This document shows positions 44,538 through 52,189 of a stretch of DNA of 52,189 nt, in pieces (the stretch's first letter is position 1; every line of letters starts with the position of its first letter). The notes below the pieces were generated by a model that saw only the letters and a list, made by a program, of their open reading frames with translations, was not told where the DNA came from and did no database searches. The stretch comes from Flavobacteriales bacterium. GTDB taxonomy: Bacteria > Bacteroidota > Bacteroidia > Flavobacteriales > UBA1820. The stretch spans positions 1 to 52,189 of the forward strand of contig JAGAUI010000030.1 in NCBI GenBank assembly GCA_017620815.1, written 5' to 3'. The translations under genes and the position numbers were made by a program.

Positions 44538-45722
44538 TTATTTTATAAGAGCTTCTATCTTGGCTGGGAGATCTGTGTTTTTCATCACACCAGAGAATTT
44601 TTCTGCACCCTCACCATAGGCAAAGATAGGAACAACGGTGCCTGTATGACCTTTGGTGCTGAATGTAAGACTTACAGGAGCTTTTTCACCCACAGCATGA
44701 CTTTTGTAACCGATGCCTGTGCCACCAGTTTCGTGGTCGGCTGTAACTACTAGAAGAGTGCTAGGATGAGAATTTACATATTCTATAAGCATCTGTAATG
44801 TGCGGTCAAATTCCTGCATTTCTTCTATCATACCTTCGCTGTCGTTGTTGTGTCCATAACCATCTATGATGGCACTTTCTATCATCAATAAGAAACCGTT
44901 AGGAGCATTTTTCTCTAGAGCGGTAAGAGCTTTGGCAGTGGCTTTTTCTAGGTATAGGTGAGGTTCAGAGAAAATAGTAGTGTCTGCCTCGTCGGCTGCA
45001 TCGGCAGCTAGTTTGGCAGCTAGACATACTTCGTCACCAGCAGCAGCTCCCGGTTTTATGGTGGTAGGTTTATTGCGGCGGTGAACATCTCCCATAGAAA
45101 GGATACCTACATATTTTTCTGATGTGGTGTTAAGCACACTCTTCCAATTCAGATACACGTCATAGCCTTTCTCTATAAGGGTAGCTGTGAGGTCTAGAGA
45201 GTCTGGACGGTTTATGAATGCAGAAAGACCAGCACCTATGGCTACATCTACATCACTTTCTGTAAACTGACGTGCAATTTCAAATCCCATGGAACGTTTC
45301 TCTACATTGGCGTAGAAGGCAGCAGGAGTAGCCTCGGTAAGGGTGGTATTGACAACTATGCCAGTTTTCTTGCCCCATGTTTTGGCTTTTTCCAGTATGC
45401 TAGTAAGGTGAGTACTATCTACAGGGTGTATTCCTACCACTCCGTTTTTAACTCGTGTGCCACAAGCTAGAGCTGTACCTCCAGCAGGAGAGTCTGTAAC
45501 GTGGCTATTGGCAGACTGTGTTTCTGAAAGACCTATCACAGGAGCCTTTTCAAATCCAGTGAGAGAGTCTTCTGTAAGAAGAAGAGATGTAACAGCCCCA
45601 AAACCCATACCATCACCTATGAGGTAGATGACATTCTGAGGGTGTGGTTCTTTTTTTTCTGGAGCACAAGACGCCATAATGATAGCAGCTAGTGCGATGA
45701 TTGCTATTCTAATGTTTTTCAT
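44538..45722 (-). CDS. Alkaline phosphatase (PhoA superfamily), lipoprotein
   Basis: A phosphomonoesterase of 394 residues, exported as a probable lipoprotein (IIALAAIIMASCAPE, lipobox MASC). Motifs: NVIYLIGDGMGFGAV (metal-binding Asp), VTDSPAGGTALACGTRVKNG with the nucleophile Ser, then ESAIIDGYGHNND and VVTADHETGGTG carrying zinc-binding Asp/His residues. The 394-residue size is close to other Bacteroidetes enzymes. The start at 45722 (MKNIRIA) is chosen because a complete promoter at 45749-45779 precedes it; an in-frame extension to 45779 lies upstream of that start site. No Pho-box was recognised. Confidence 0.94.
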   Translation of the reverse strand: MKNIRIAIIALAAIIMASCAPEKKEPHPQNVIYLIGDGMGFGAVTSLLLTEDSLTGFEKAPVIGLSETQSANSHVTDSPAGGTALACGTRVKNGVVGIHPVDSTHLTSILEKAKTWGKKTGIVVNTTLTEATPAAFYANVEKRSMGFEIARQFTESDVDVAIGAGLSAFINRPDSLDLTATLIEKGYDVYLNWKSVLNTTSEKYVGILSMGDVHRRNKPTTIKPGAAAGDEVCLAAKLAADAADEADTTIFSEPHLYLEKATAKALTALEKNAPNGFLLMIESAIIDGYGHNNDSEGMIEEMQEFDRTLQMLIEYVNSHPSTLLVVTADHETGGTGIGYKSHAVGEKAPVSLTFSTKGHTGTVVPIFAYGEGAEKFSGVMKNTDLPAKIEALIK

Positions 45723-45748
45723 TGTAATGATTATTGGTATTTTGGTAA

Positions 45749-45779
45749 CAAATGTAGTAAATGTCATAAATCCAGACAA
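45749..45779 (-). promoter_or_regulatory. Promoter for the alkaline phosphatase gene
   Basis: On the minus strand TTG (45779-45777), 20-base spacer, TACATTTG (45756-45749): a complete match; start site about 45745, leader about 23 bases. Confidence 0.8.
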
Positions 45780-45798
45780 AAATTTTTTTTGCTACGCA

Positions 45799-45831
45799 AA
45801 AAACGCCGGAGCCACAGGCTCCGGCGTTTTT
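45799..45831 (-). terminator. Terminator after groEL
   Basis: AAAAACGCCGGAGCC (45799-45813), loop ACA, GGCTCCGGCGTTTTT (45817-45831). Reading the minus strand, the T-tract follows the stem. It separates groEL from the downstream phosphatase promoter. Confidence 0.87.
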
Positions 45832-45857
45832 GGGGGTACTTTTTTTCAAAGTAGTTA

Positions 45858-47528
<1,671 letters not shown>

Positions 47529-47807
47529 TTAAATGATAGCATAAATGTCGCTCTCACGCATGATGAGGTATTTTTTACCATCTAGTGAGAATTCGCTGCC
47601 AGAGTATTTACCATAGAGAACCTTGTCTCCTACTTTAACGGTCATAGGTTCGTCTTTTTTGCCAGCACCTACAGCTAGGACTATCCCCATCTGTGGTTTT
47701 TCTTTGGCACTGTCTGGAATGATAAGTCCAGATGCTGTTCTGGTTTCTGCTTCCATAGGCTCTATGAGTACTCGGTCGGCGAGCGGAGTGATGTTAAGTT
47801 TTTCCAT
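47529..47807 (-). CDS. groES: Co-chaperonin GroES (Hsp10)
   Basis: Seven-membered lid of the GroEL chamber. It has 92 residues. Family blocks [44 protein letters not shown] and [12 protein letters not shown] are present. First gene of groES-groEL. I saw no CIRCE inverted repeat (TTAGCACTC-N9-GAGTGCTAA) in the 131-base upstream gap; near-matches to the -7 box on the minus strand (CATATTTG, CATCTTTG) have C in the first position. Confidence 0.98.
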   Translation of the reverse strand: MEKLNITPLADRVLIEPMEAETRTASGLIIPDSAKEKPQMGIVLAVGAGKKDEPMTVKVGDKVLYGKYSGSEFSLDGKKYLIMRESDIYAII

Positions 47808-47938
47808 TTCTTTTAAAAGTATATTGGTTATTTAATTTCATTTTATTTTCTATAAATAGATATAGCATATTCCGTGCCAAAGATGTTTATATGTGGCAAA
47901 TATGACAAAAAGATAAAAACAAATGACAAAATGTCTGA

Positions 47939-48634
47939 TTAGAGGATTTTTTCTCTTACCTGTGTCATATACATACGCCCTATGGGGATTGTCTTGCCTG
48001 CAATGATGATACTAGAGGCATGTATGGCTTCTATGTGTTCTATGTTTACCGTGTATGAACGATGACATCTTATAAACCGTGAGTGTGGTAAAAGGGCAGT
48101 AAACCCCGAAAGTGTCTGGTGTATGATGTATTCGCCAGATGTGGTGTGAATAGAGATATAGTCCTTGATACTCTCTATGTAGAGTAGGGAATCATACTGG
48201 ATTTTTATGCGGCGTTTTTCGGCACGTATGAATATAAAGTCTTCGTTTTTGGAGGATTGAGATGTGGTTGTTTTGGAGGTTTTGATAGCACGTTTTATAC
48301 GAGATATGGTGGTGGATAATCTGCTAGGTTCTAGTGGTTTTATGAGGTAGTCTAGTATATCCAGTTCAAAACACTCTACCGCATATTCTCGGTATGATGT
48401 GGTTATGACCGTAAGCGGAGCATTGGATAGAGAGCGTATGTAGTCCAGTCCATAGAGGCGAGAGAAGACAACCTCTATAAATAGCACATCTACGGAGGTC
48501 TTGTCTATAGTGTAAGGCACTTCGTCTGGGTGGGAGTAGATACCTATTATAGAGAAGTCATCGTATCGGGAGAGCATACGCGATGTGTTCTTGCGGGAGT
48601 TGGCGTCTGGGTCTATGATGATGCAGCGTATCAT
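47939..48634 (-). CDS. LytTR-type response regulator with Glu at the phospho-acceptor position
   Basis: A 231-residue regulator: receiver domain (about 1-120) plus C-terminal LytTR DNA-binding domain (about 128-230; FIFIRAEKRRIKIQYDSLLYIES, then HQTLSGFTALLPHSRFIRCHRSYTVN). In LytTR regulators the strand-3 motif is normally DLIFLDIQMPGxxGL with a phosphorylated Asp. Here it is DVLFIEVVFSRLYGLD, so Glu 54 replaces that Asp. The acidic pocket is IDPDA (usually VDDE), while the conserved Lys in LDYLIKP and the hydroxyl residue in ITTSYREYAVECFE are kept. It overlaps the upstream yihY-like gene by 4 bases, so the two are co-transcribed. No histidine kinase gene is nearby. The output is probably always on or controlled by another signal. 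Confidence 0.9.
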   Translation of the reverse strand: MIRCIIIDPDANSRKNTSRMLSRYDDFSIIGIYSHPDEVPYTIDKTSVDVLFIEVVFSRLYGLDYIRSLSNAPLTVITTSYREYAVECFELDILDYLIKPLEPSRLSTTISRIKRAIKTSKTTTSQSSKNEDFIFIRAEKRRIKIQYDSLLYIESIKDYISIHTTSGEYIIHQTLSGFTALLPHSRFIRCHRSYTVNIEHIEAIHASSIIIAGKTIPIGRMYMTQVREKIL

Positions 48635-49599
48635 ATCTCACTCCTTTTTTTGATGGTGTTAATGCTTTTGATGATAGCGGCATTGAGTTCAAATCCTACT
48701 AGTAGCAGGAATGAATTTATAAAGAGCCAGAACATAAATATGAGTATAGCTCCCAGCGAACCATACAACCTGTTATACTGTGAAAATGTCTCTATATAAA
48801 ATGCAAATGCATATGAAGATATCAATATAAGTATGGTAGATAGTATGGCTCCGGGGGAGAAAAATGGCAACCCTTTGGTCTTGGGTCCATAGTAGAATAT
48901 AAGCGATACGCTTAACAGTATAGCAAAAAACACCAGAGAATATCTGGCTATGGATATGATGGTAGTAACCTCTATCCCTAGGAAAGATAGTGATGTCATA
49001 TGACTCCAGAACACCTTACTGAATATGATAAGCGATAGTGTTATCACCAGTATGACAAACAGCATAAATATGAGGTTGAGTGATACCAGATATTGGTTTA
49101 TGTAGGGACGCATGCTTATCTGGTTATATGATGTCTTGAAATTGGCTATAAGACCATTGACTCCATTGGTTACAAAAAATATGACACCTACAAATGACAC
49201 CGAAAGCAGTCCACCTCTTTTAATGCTTACTATGTCGTGTACGGTAGATGCCACCGTCTCCCAAGTATGAGGAGGCAGAGCTTCTTCCAGTAGTTCCATA
49301 AGTGTTTCTTGCAAGCCATCTATGGGTATGTATGCTATGAGCGAAAATATAAAAATCACACCGGGGAACATGGCCATAAAGAAGCTGTAAGCTATGCTTT
49401 CGGCACGGGCGGCAAGTGTACCTTTGAGTAATCCATTGCCATAGAGAGCCAATATCCTGTACAGCGATAGCCGTCCCATAGCAGATACCTTGACGCTGTA
49501 AAGCATACGGCGTATGTGAGCCCACAACCCCATCAATACTCCCCACATACCATAAAGTATGTGGTATATAGCTGTACGTCTGTTATAATGGTGGCTCAT
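48631..49599 (-). CDS. YihY/BrkB family inner-membrane protein
   Basis: A 322-residue membrane protein of the YihY/BrkB (formerly RNase BN) family with about 6 hydrophobic segments. Family features: SIAYSFFMAMFPGVIFIFSLIAYIP near residues 65-90, SFVGVIFFVTNGVNGLIANFKTSYN, and the C-terminal SYAFAFYIETFSQYNRLYGSLGAILIFMFWLFINSFLLLVGFELNAAI block. The start at 49599 (MSHHYNRR) follows a -7 box. Function unknown; the family is not an RNase. First gene of the pair with the LytTR regulator. Confidence 0.9.
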   Translation of the reverse strand: MSHHYNRRTAIYHILYGMWGVLMGLWAHIRRMLYSVKVSAMGRLSLYRILALYGNGLLKGTLAARAESIAYSFFMAMFPGVIFIFSLIAYIPIDGLQETLMELLEEALPPHTWETVASTVHDIVSIKRGGLLSVSFVGVIFFVTNGVNGLIANFKTSYNQISMRPYINQYLVSLNLIFMLFVILVITLSLIIFSKVFWSHMTSLSFLGIEVTTIISIARYSLVFFAILLSVSLIFYYGPKTKGLPFFSPGAILSTILILISSYAFAFYIETFSQYNRLYGSLGAILIFMFWLFINSFLLLVGFELNAAIIKSINTIKKRSEI

Positions 49600-49625
49600 C
49601 GTGTCAATGCTACTATCATAAAGTA

Positions 49626-49633
49626 CAAAGATA
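49626..49633 (-). promoter_or_regulatory. Candidate -7 box for the yihY-like / LytTR operon
   Basis: The minus strand reads TATCTTTG, 27 bases upstream of the ATG at 49599; no TTG at the -33 spacing. Confidence 0.5.
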
Positions 49634-49742
49634 GTAAAACAAAAATAAATAGGGTGTGTAATAATTAACAATATTGTACATTGTCAATTCCTACACACCT
49701 TAGATGGATATATGTCATAGTTGTTTTTATGACGTTATAACA

Positions 49743-50444
49743 CTAGAACAAGAAATCATATCCTTTGAGGGACATTTTCTCGTATTTGTCTTCGTCAAAA
49801 CGGTATAGTTTGGATACTTTACCGTATGATGTCTCTATGGTTTTATCTAGGTCTATAAGCAGTGCCGAATTAAACACTTTTTTACGGAAGTTACGCTTGT
49901 CAAATTTCTTATTGAGAGCTCCTTCATATAACGTTTGCAGTTGTGTGAGGGTGAACTCTTTTGGCAGGAGGGAGAATCCCACAGGACGACGTTTGAAACG
50001 GCGTTTAAGACGTTGTTTGGCGTAATCTATTATTTCGTTATGGTCAAATGCTAGGTCTGGGATTTCTGTATAAGCTGCCCACATCATATCTTTCCGTTCT
50101 GCCAGACGGCGGTCTTCGTCGGTCATTTTCACGATACAATAAAAACCTACGTTCACCACGCGTCCCAGAGGGTTACGATACACTTTACCAAATGCGTTAA
50201 GTTGTTCAGAATAGGAGTCTATCGTTTCTGTCATAGGGATAGTTTCTTCCAGCAGGATTTTGGCGTTAAGTTCCAGGCTTTCGCTAGGTAGAACATAGCG
50301 TGATGGTAGCTGCCAAGCCCCTGTAAATGGTTCTTCCTTACGGCGTTGGACGAGGATACGTATCTTTTCCCCATCAAATGCAAATATGACCATAGATACA
50401 GAAATGGCCACATTGAAATAGTCTTTTATGTCTTCGCGTGTCAT
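49743..50444 (-). CDS. NrtR-like transcription regulator (degenerate Nudix domain plus winged helix)
   Basis: A 233-residue cytosolic protein with a Nudix fold in front (about 10-145) and a C-terminal winged-helix domain (about 155-225), the layout of NrtR-type regulators that sense ADP-ribose-type ligands and control NAD, sugar or other pathways. The Nudix box is degenerate: after GAWQLPSRYVLPSESL the catalytic REUXEE helix reads AKILLEET, lacking the Arg and one Glu, so hydrolase activity is unlikely. FTLTQLQTLYEGALNKKFDKRNFRKKV is the family wing-helix signature. The target genes are not adjacent (nearest on the same strand is the yihY-like gene), so the regulon is unknown. A -7 box lies at 50476-50483. 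Confidence 0.85.
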   Translation of the reverse strand: MTREDIKDYFNVAISVSMVIFAFDGEKIRILVQRRKEEPFTGAWQLPSRYVLPSESLELNAKILLEETIPMTETIDSYSEQLNAFGKVYRNPLGRVVNVGFYCIVKMTDEDRRLAERKDMMWAAYTEIPDLAFDHNEIIDYAKQRLKRRFKRRPVGFSLLPKEFTLTQLQTLYEGALNKKFDKRNFRKKVFNSALLIDLDKTIETSYGKVSKLYRFDEDKYEKMSLKGYDFLF

Positions 50445-50475
50445 GATATGTGTGTAGCCGAAATTTGTGTGTGTG

Positions 50476-50483
50476 CAAATATA
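50476..50483 (-). promoter_or_regulatory. Candidate -7 box for the NrtR-like gene
   Basis: The minus strand reads TATATTTG followed by C, 32 bases before the ATG at 50444; no TTG -33 at 19-21 bases. Confidence 0.5.
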
Positions 50484-50572
50484 ATCACTTTTTTTATGTG
50501 TTGTATAGATTTTTTTTCTAATTTAGTAGCACGAAAAGGTGGTTAACATTCCTATGATTAATAATTATATTT

Positions 50573-50619
50573 ATGTTTAAAAACGCCTACAAAAATGTTT
50601 AAAATAATTTTAAACATTT
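50573..50619. repeat. 27-nt perfect palindrome plus a direct repeat of its half-site
   Basis: AAATGTTTAAAAT-A-ATTTTAAACATTT (50593-50619) is a perfect dyad with 13-bp arms. A further copy of the half-site core ATGTTTAAAA lies at 50573-50582, direct to the one at 50595-50604. The dyad covers the -33 position of the promoter at 50632-50639, as an operator would. Confidence 0.75.
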
Positions 50620-50631
50620 AAAAAGTTGTAG

Positions 50632-50639
50632 TAGATTTG
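50632..50639 (+). promoter_or_regulatory. Candidate -7 box for the small secreted protein gene
   Basis: TAGATTTG matches TAnnTTTG, 57 bases before the ATG at 50697. No TTG at the -33 distance, which falls inside the palindrome. Confidence 0.5.
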
Positions 50640-50696
50640 TTGCGAGATTAAATTCTCACAGCAATATAATATTAACCATTTAAACACTCAAGTAAA

Positions 50697-51062
50697 ATGA
50701 AAAGCAAAATCATTTTTACAGCAACAGCAGTTCTACTGCTATGCGTAGGTGTGCTTTTATATGCCACCACCAACAAATCTACAACACTTACTACTTTTTC
50801 TACAGAAGAAGTAGCAGACAACACCGAAACTGTATCATCACCTCCAGAGGTCTTCTGTACAGCTTATTGTGTAAGACGATGGAATGATTTAACAATGTCT
50901 TACGAATATAGAGTTACAACTATGTTTTCAATTGATGATGGATGGGAATTAGTAGAGGCAAGAGAAGGAACTGTAATGGAAAATCTTGTAGGAGCACCAT
51001 CCTTATGTTCAGCTTATTATTCTTTATGTGATGACTATGGAATAGAAGTTCATTATCAATAA
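50697..51062 (+). CDS. Small secreted Cys-containing protein of unknown function
   Basis: A 121-residue exported protein: MKSKIIFTATAVLLLCVGVLLYATT is a signal peptide or signal anchor. The mature part has a Thr/Ser-rich linker, then FCTAYCVRRWNDLTMSYEYRV and, near the end, LCSAYYSLCDDYGIEVHYQ: four Cys as C-x3-C and C-x6-C, able to form two disulphides in the periplasm. No recognised family. It is followed by a hairpin and then the CarboxypepD/plug protein at 51119, with no promoter seen between, so it may be the first gene of an attenuated operon. It is controlled by a promoter next to the 27-nt palindrome. Confidence 0.75.
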   Translation: MKSKIIFTATAVLLLCVGVLLYATTNKSTTLTTFSTEEVADNTETVSSPPEVFCTAYCVRRWNDLTMSYEYRVTTMFSIDDGWELVEAREGTVMENLVGAPSLCSAYYSLCDDYGIEVHYQ

Positions 51063-51069
51063 TTAAAAT

Positions 51070-51098
51070 AAGCCCCGAATGGCTATTCGGGGCTTTTA
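51070..51098 (+). terminator. Hairpin terminator or attenuator between the two secreted-protein genes
   Basis: AAGCCCCGAAT (51070-51080), loop GGCT, ATTCGGGGCTT (51085-51095), then only four T residues in all (TTTT, 51094-51097) before ATA. The weak T-run may allow partial read-through into 51119. Confidence 0.7.
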
Positions 51099-51118
51099 TA
51101 AATTAAAACTCACACATT

Positions 51119-52189
51119 ATGAAAACACTTAAATTATTTTTCCTACTAGCGATAGCGGGGCTATCCCTAGGAGCAGCAGCACAAAACTATGAGGTAAAAG
51201 GAGTGGTCATAGATGCAAAAGGTAACCCAGTGGTAGGAGCTACCGTACGCACCAATAAAAGCAAGACTGCCACTACAACCAAGGCTGGTGGAGTCTATAC
51301 CCTTACCGCCACTCCAAAAGATACAGAACTACGCCTCATCATAAACAAATACACGGTAATGGAAAAAGAGTTAAGTGCCACGATAGCAGCCAAACCGATA
51401 GCTTTTGAACTGGACGAAACAAATGACCCTGCTGTAGTAGGTTATATGGTAGGAGATACATATTATCCTGGGGAGGCAGATGCAAGCATAAGTGATATTT
51501 TTAAAAATCGTTTCCCAGAAGTAAAATATGATGGCACATATGTTGAAATTAGAAGTGGTGGAAATATGTCTATGTATTCTAATAAACGTTCTTGCATAGA
51601 TATAGATGGTAGTGTTGGAGATAGATTATCAGGTATTGAACCAAGCCAAATATATAGCATAAAAGTGCTTAAAGATGGTTCATCTTATGGTACTCAAGGA
51701 GTTGGAGGAGCGGTTGTAATAGTAACAAAAGCATATCACGAGGCAAATAAAAGCGTGGAAAAAGCAGATATTTCTGTGGGGAAAGACACGATACGCGGTG
51801 TGGTAAAAGATGGCTGGGGACGTGTAGTCCCTGGGATGAGGATACGCACATCATCTGGAGAGGAAACGGTAAGTGATGAGAATGGTAACTATGCCATACA
51901 TATCACCAAAAAAGACAAGTACTTGCGTTGTGTGATGGACTACACCGAAGGTACTACCGTCCGTATAAGTAAAGCCAATACAAGTAAGCCAGTAAACCTT
52001 ATAGTGATGTTACGCAAGAATGAGTTACGTGGATATTTCAGTGAAGATATGAGTACATATTTCCTTGGCGAATCAGATAAAGAGTGGAGCACTATAATCC
52101 CTCTTTTCCCCGCTACTAATTATATAGATGGTGATGTGTATTTTGATAGATGGGGGATAATATCAATGACAGAAAGGGAAGATGGCGGC
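51119..52189 (+). CDS. Secreted protein with two CarboxypepD-like domains flanking a TonB-plug-like module (runs off window end)
   Basis: 357 codons, open to the last base, so the C terminus is missing. Signal peptide MKTLKLFFLLAIAGLSLGAAAQ. A CarboxypepD_reg-like domain follows (about 25-105; VKGVVIDAKGNPVVGATVRT). Residues about 115-207 resemble the SusC-type plug: CIDIDGSVGD, then IEPSQIYSIKVLKDGSSYG and TQGVGGAVVIVTKAY, matching the usual VLKDASAAAIYGxRGANGVVLITTK pattern. A second CarboxypepD-like domain starts about residue 223 (TIRGVVKDGWGRVVPGMRIR). Then comes unrecognised sequence, and no barrel has started by residue 357. SusC proteins normally have one such domain before the plug and a barrel straight after it. 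It may be a plug-only surface or signalling protein; a later barrel is not excluded. Confidence 0.75.
   Translation, partial: MKTLKLFFLLAIAGLSLGAAAQNYEVKGVVIDAKGNPVVGATVRTNKSKTATTTKAGGVYTLTATPKDTELRLIINKYTVMEKELSATIAAKPIAFELDETNDPAVVGYMVGDTYYPGEADASISDIFKNRFPEVKYDGTYVEIRSGGNMSMYSNKRSCIDIDGSVGDRLSGIEPSQIYSIKVLKDGSSYGTQGVGGAVVIVTKAYHEANKSVEKADISVGKDTIRGVVKDGWGRVVPGMRIRTSSGEETVSDENGNYAIHITKKDKYLRCVMDYTEGTTVRISKANTSKPVNLIVMLRKNELRGYFSEDMSTYFLGESDKEWSTIIPLFPATNYIDGDVYFDRWGIISMTEREDGG

Noticed and set aside
47808-47938. Possible CIRCE or heat-shock operator upstream of groES
   Set aside because: No TTAGCACTC-N9-GAGTGCTAA dyad or clear variant found; only imperfect -7-like boxes.

Overview
The window looks like chromosomal DNA from a Bacteroidota organism, most likely order Bacteroidales; the genus is not resolved. 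Evidence: an F-type atpD that opens its operon, a DUF4932 protein, tandem DUF1343/NamZ proteins, a YfhO protein with a linked glycosyltransferase, TamB divergent from TsaD, a metX-thrA pair, a TonB receptor with an N-terminal CarboxypepD_reg domain, and repeated matches to the Bacteroidetes promoter (TTG, 19-21 nt, TAnnTTTG). Ile is mostly coded by ATA in ordinary genes, and Shine-Dalgarno sites are rare. There is no phage, transposase, integrase, rRNA or CRISPR array, and no gene-free gap exceeds about 300 bases.

Layout. 1-2.3 kb: 5' part of atpD and two paralogous lipoproteins (minus strand). 2.4-7.3 kb: ABC-F ATPase, 3-methyladenine DNA glycosylase, a uracil-glycosylase-like protein, a ROK kinase and tRNA-Leu(UAG). 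7.4-15.8 kb: secreted DUF4932 metallopeptidase-like protein, secreted glycosidase-like protein, CPBP protease, Dus, sugar-type MFS transporter, TrmN6, lipoprotein. 15.8-22.8 kb: tamB, tsaD, rsmE, pth. 22.8-31.7 kb: TonB receptor with an operator-like palindrome at its predicted start site, a His-rich membrane protein, then the DPP IV-YfhO-glycosyltransferase operon. 31.7-37.5 kb: small unknown gene, metX, bifunctional aspartokinase/homoserine dehydrogenase, acyl-CoA ligase. 37.6-45.7 kb: large secreted protein, rplU-rpmA, two NamZ-like muramidases, FtsX/LolE-type permease, alkaline phosphatase. 45.8-50.4 kb: groEL-groES, LytTR regulator with a changed phospho-acceptor, YihY/BrkB protein, NrtR-like regulator. 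50.6-52.2 kb: palindrome-rich promoter region, small secreted Cys-containing protein, and the start of a secreted protein with CarboxypepD-like and TonB-plug-like modules.

Functional groupings. Base repair: MPG-type and UDG-like glycosylases. Translation and RNA modification: TsaD, RsmE, Dus, TrmN6, Pth, L21, L27. Envelope biogenesis and turnover: TamB, YfhO, NamZ pair, permease. Methionine/threonine branch: MetX with ThrA. Probable metal uptake: His-rich protein with TonB receptor. The least conventional items are regulatory: the palindrome at the TonB-receptor start site, the 27-nt palindrome near 50.6 kb, long perfect palindromes at convergent gene ends, a 12-bp inverted repeat over the tRNA promoter, a probably leaderless tsaD transcript, and a LytTR regulator with Glu in place of the phospho-acceptor Asp. 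No clear new multi-gene system such as a defence island or gene cluster was found.
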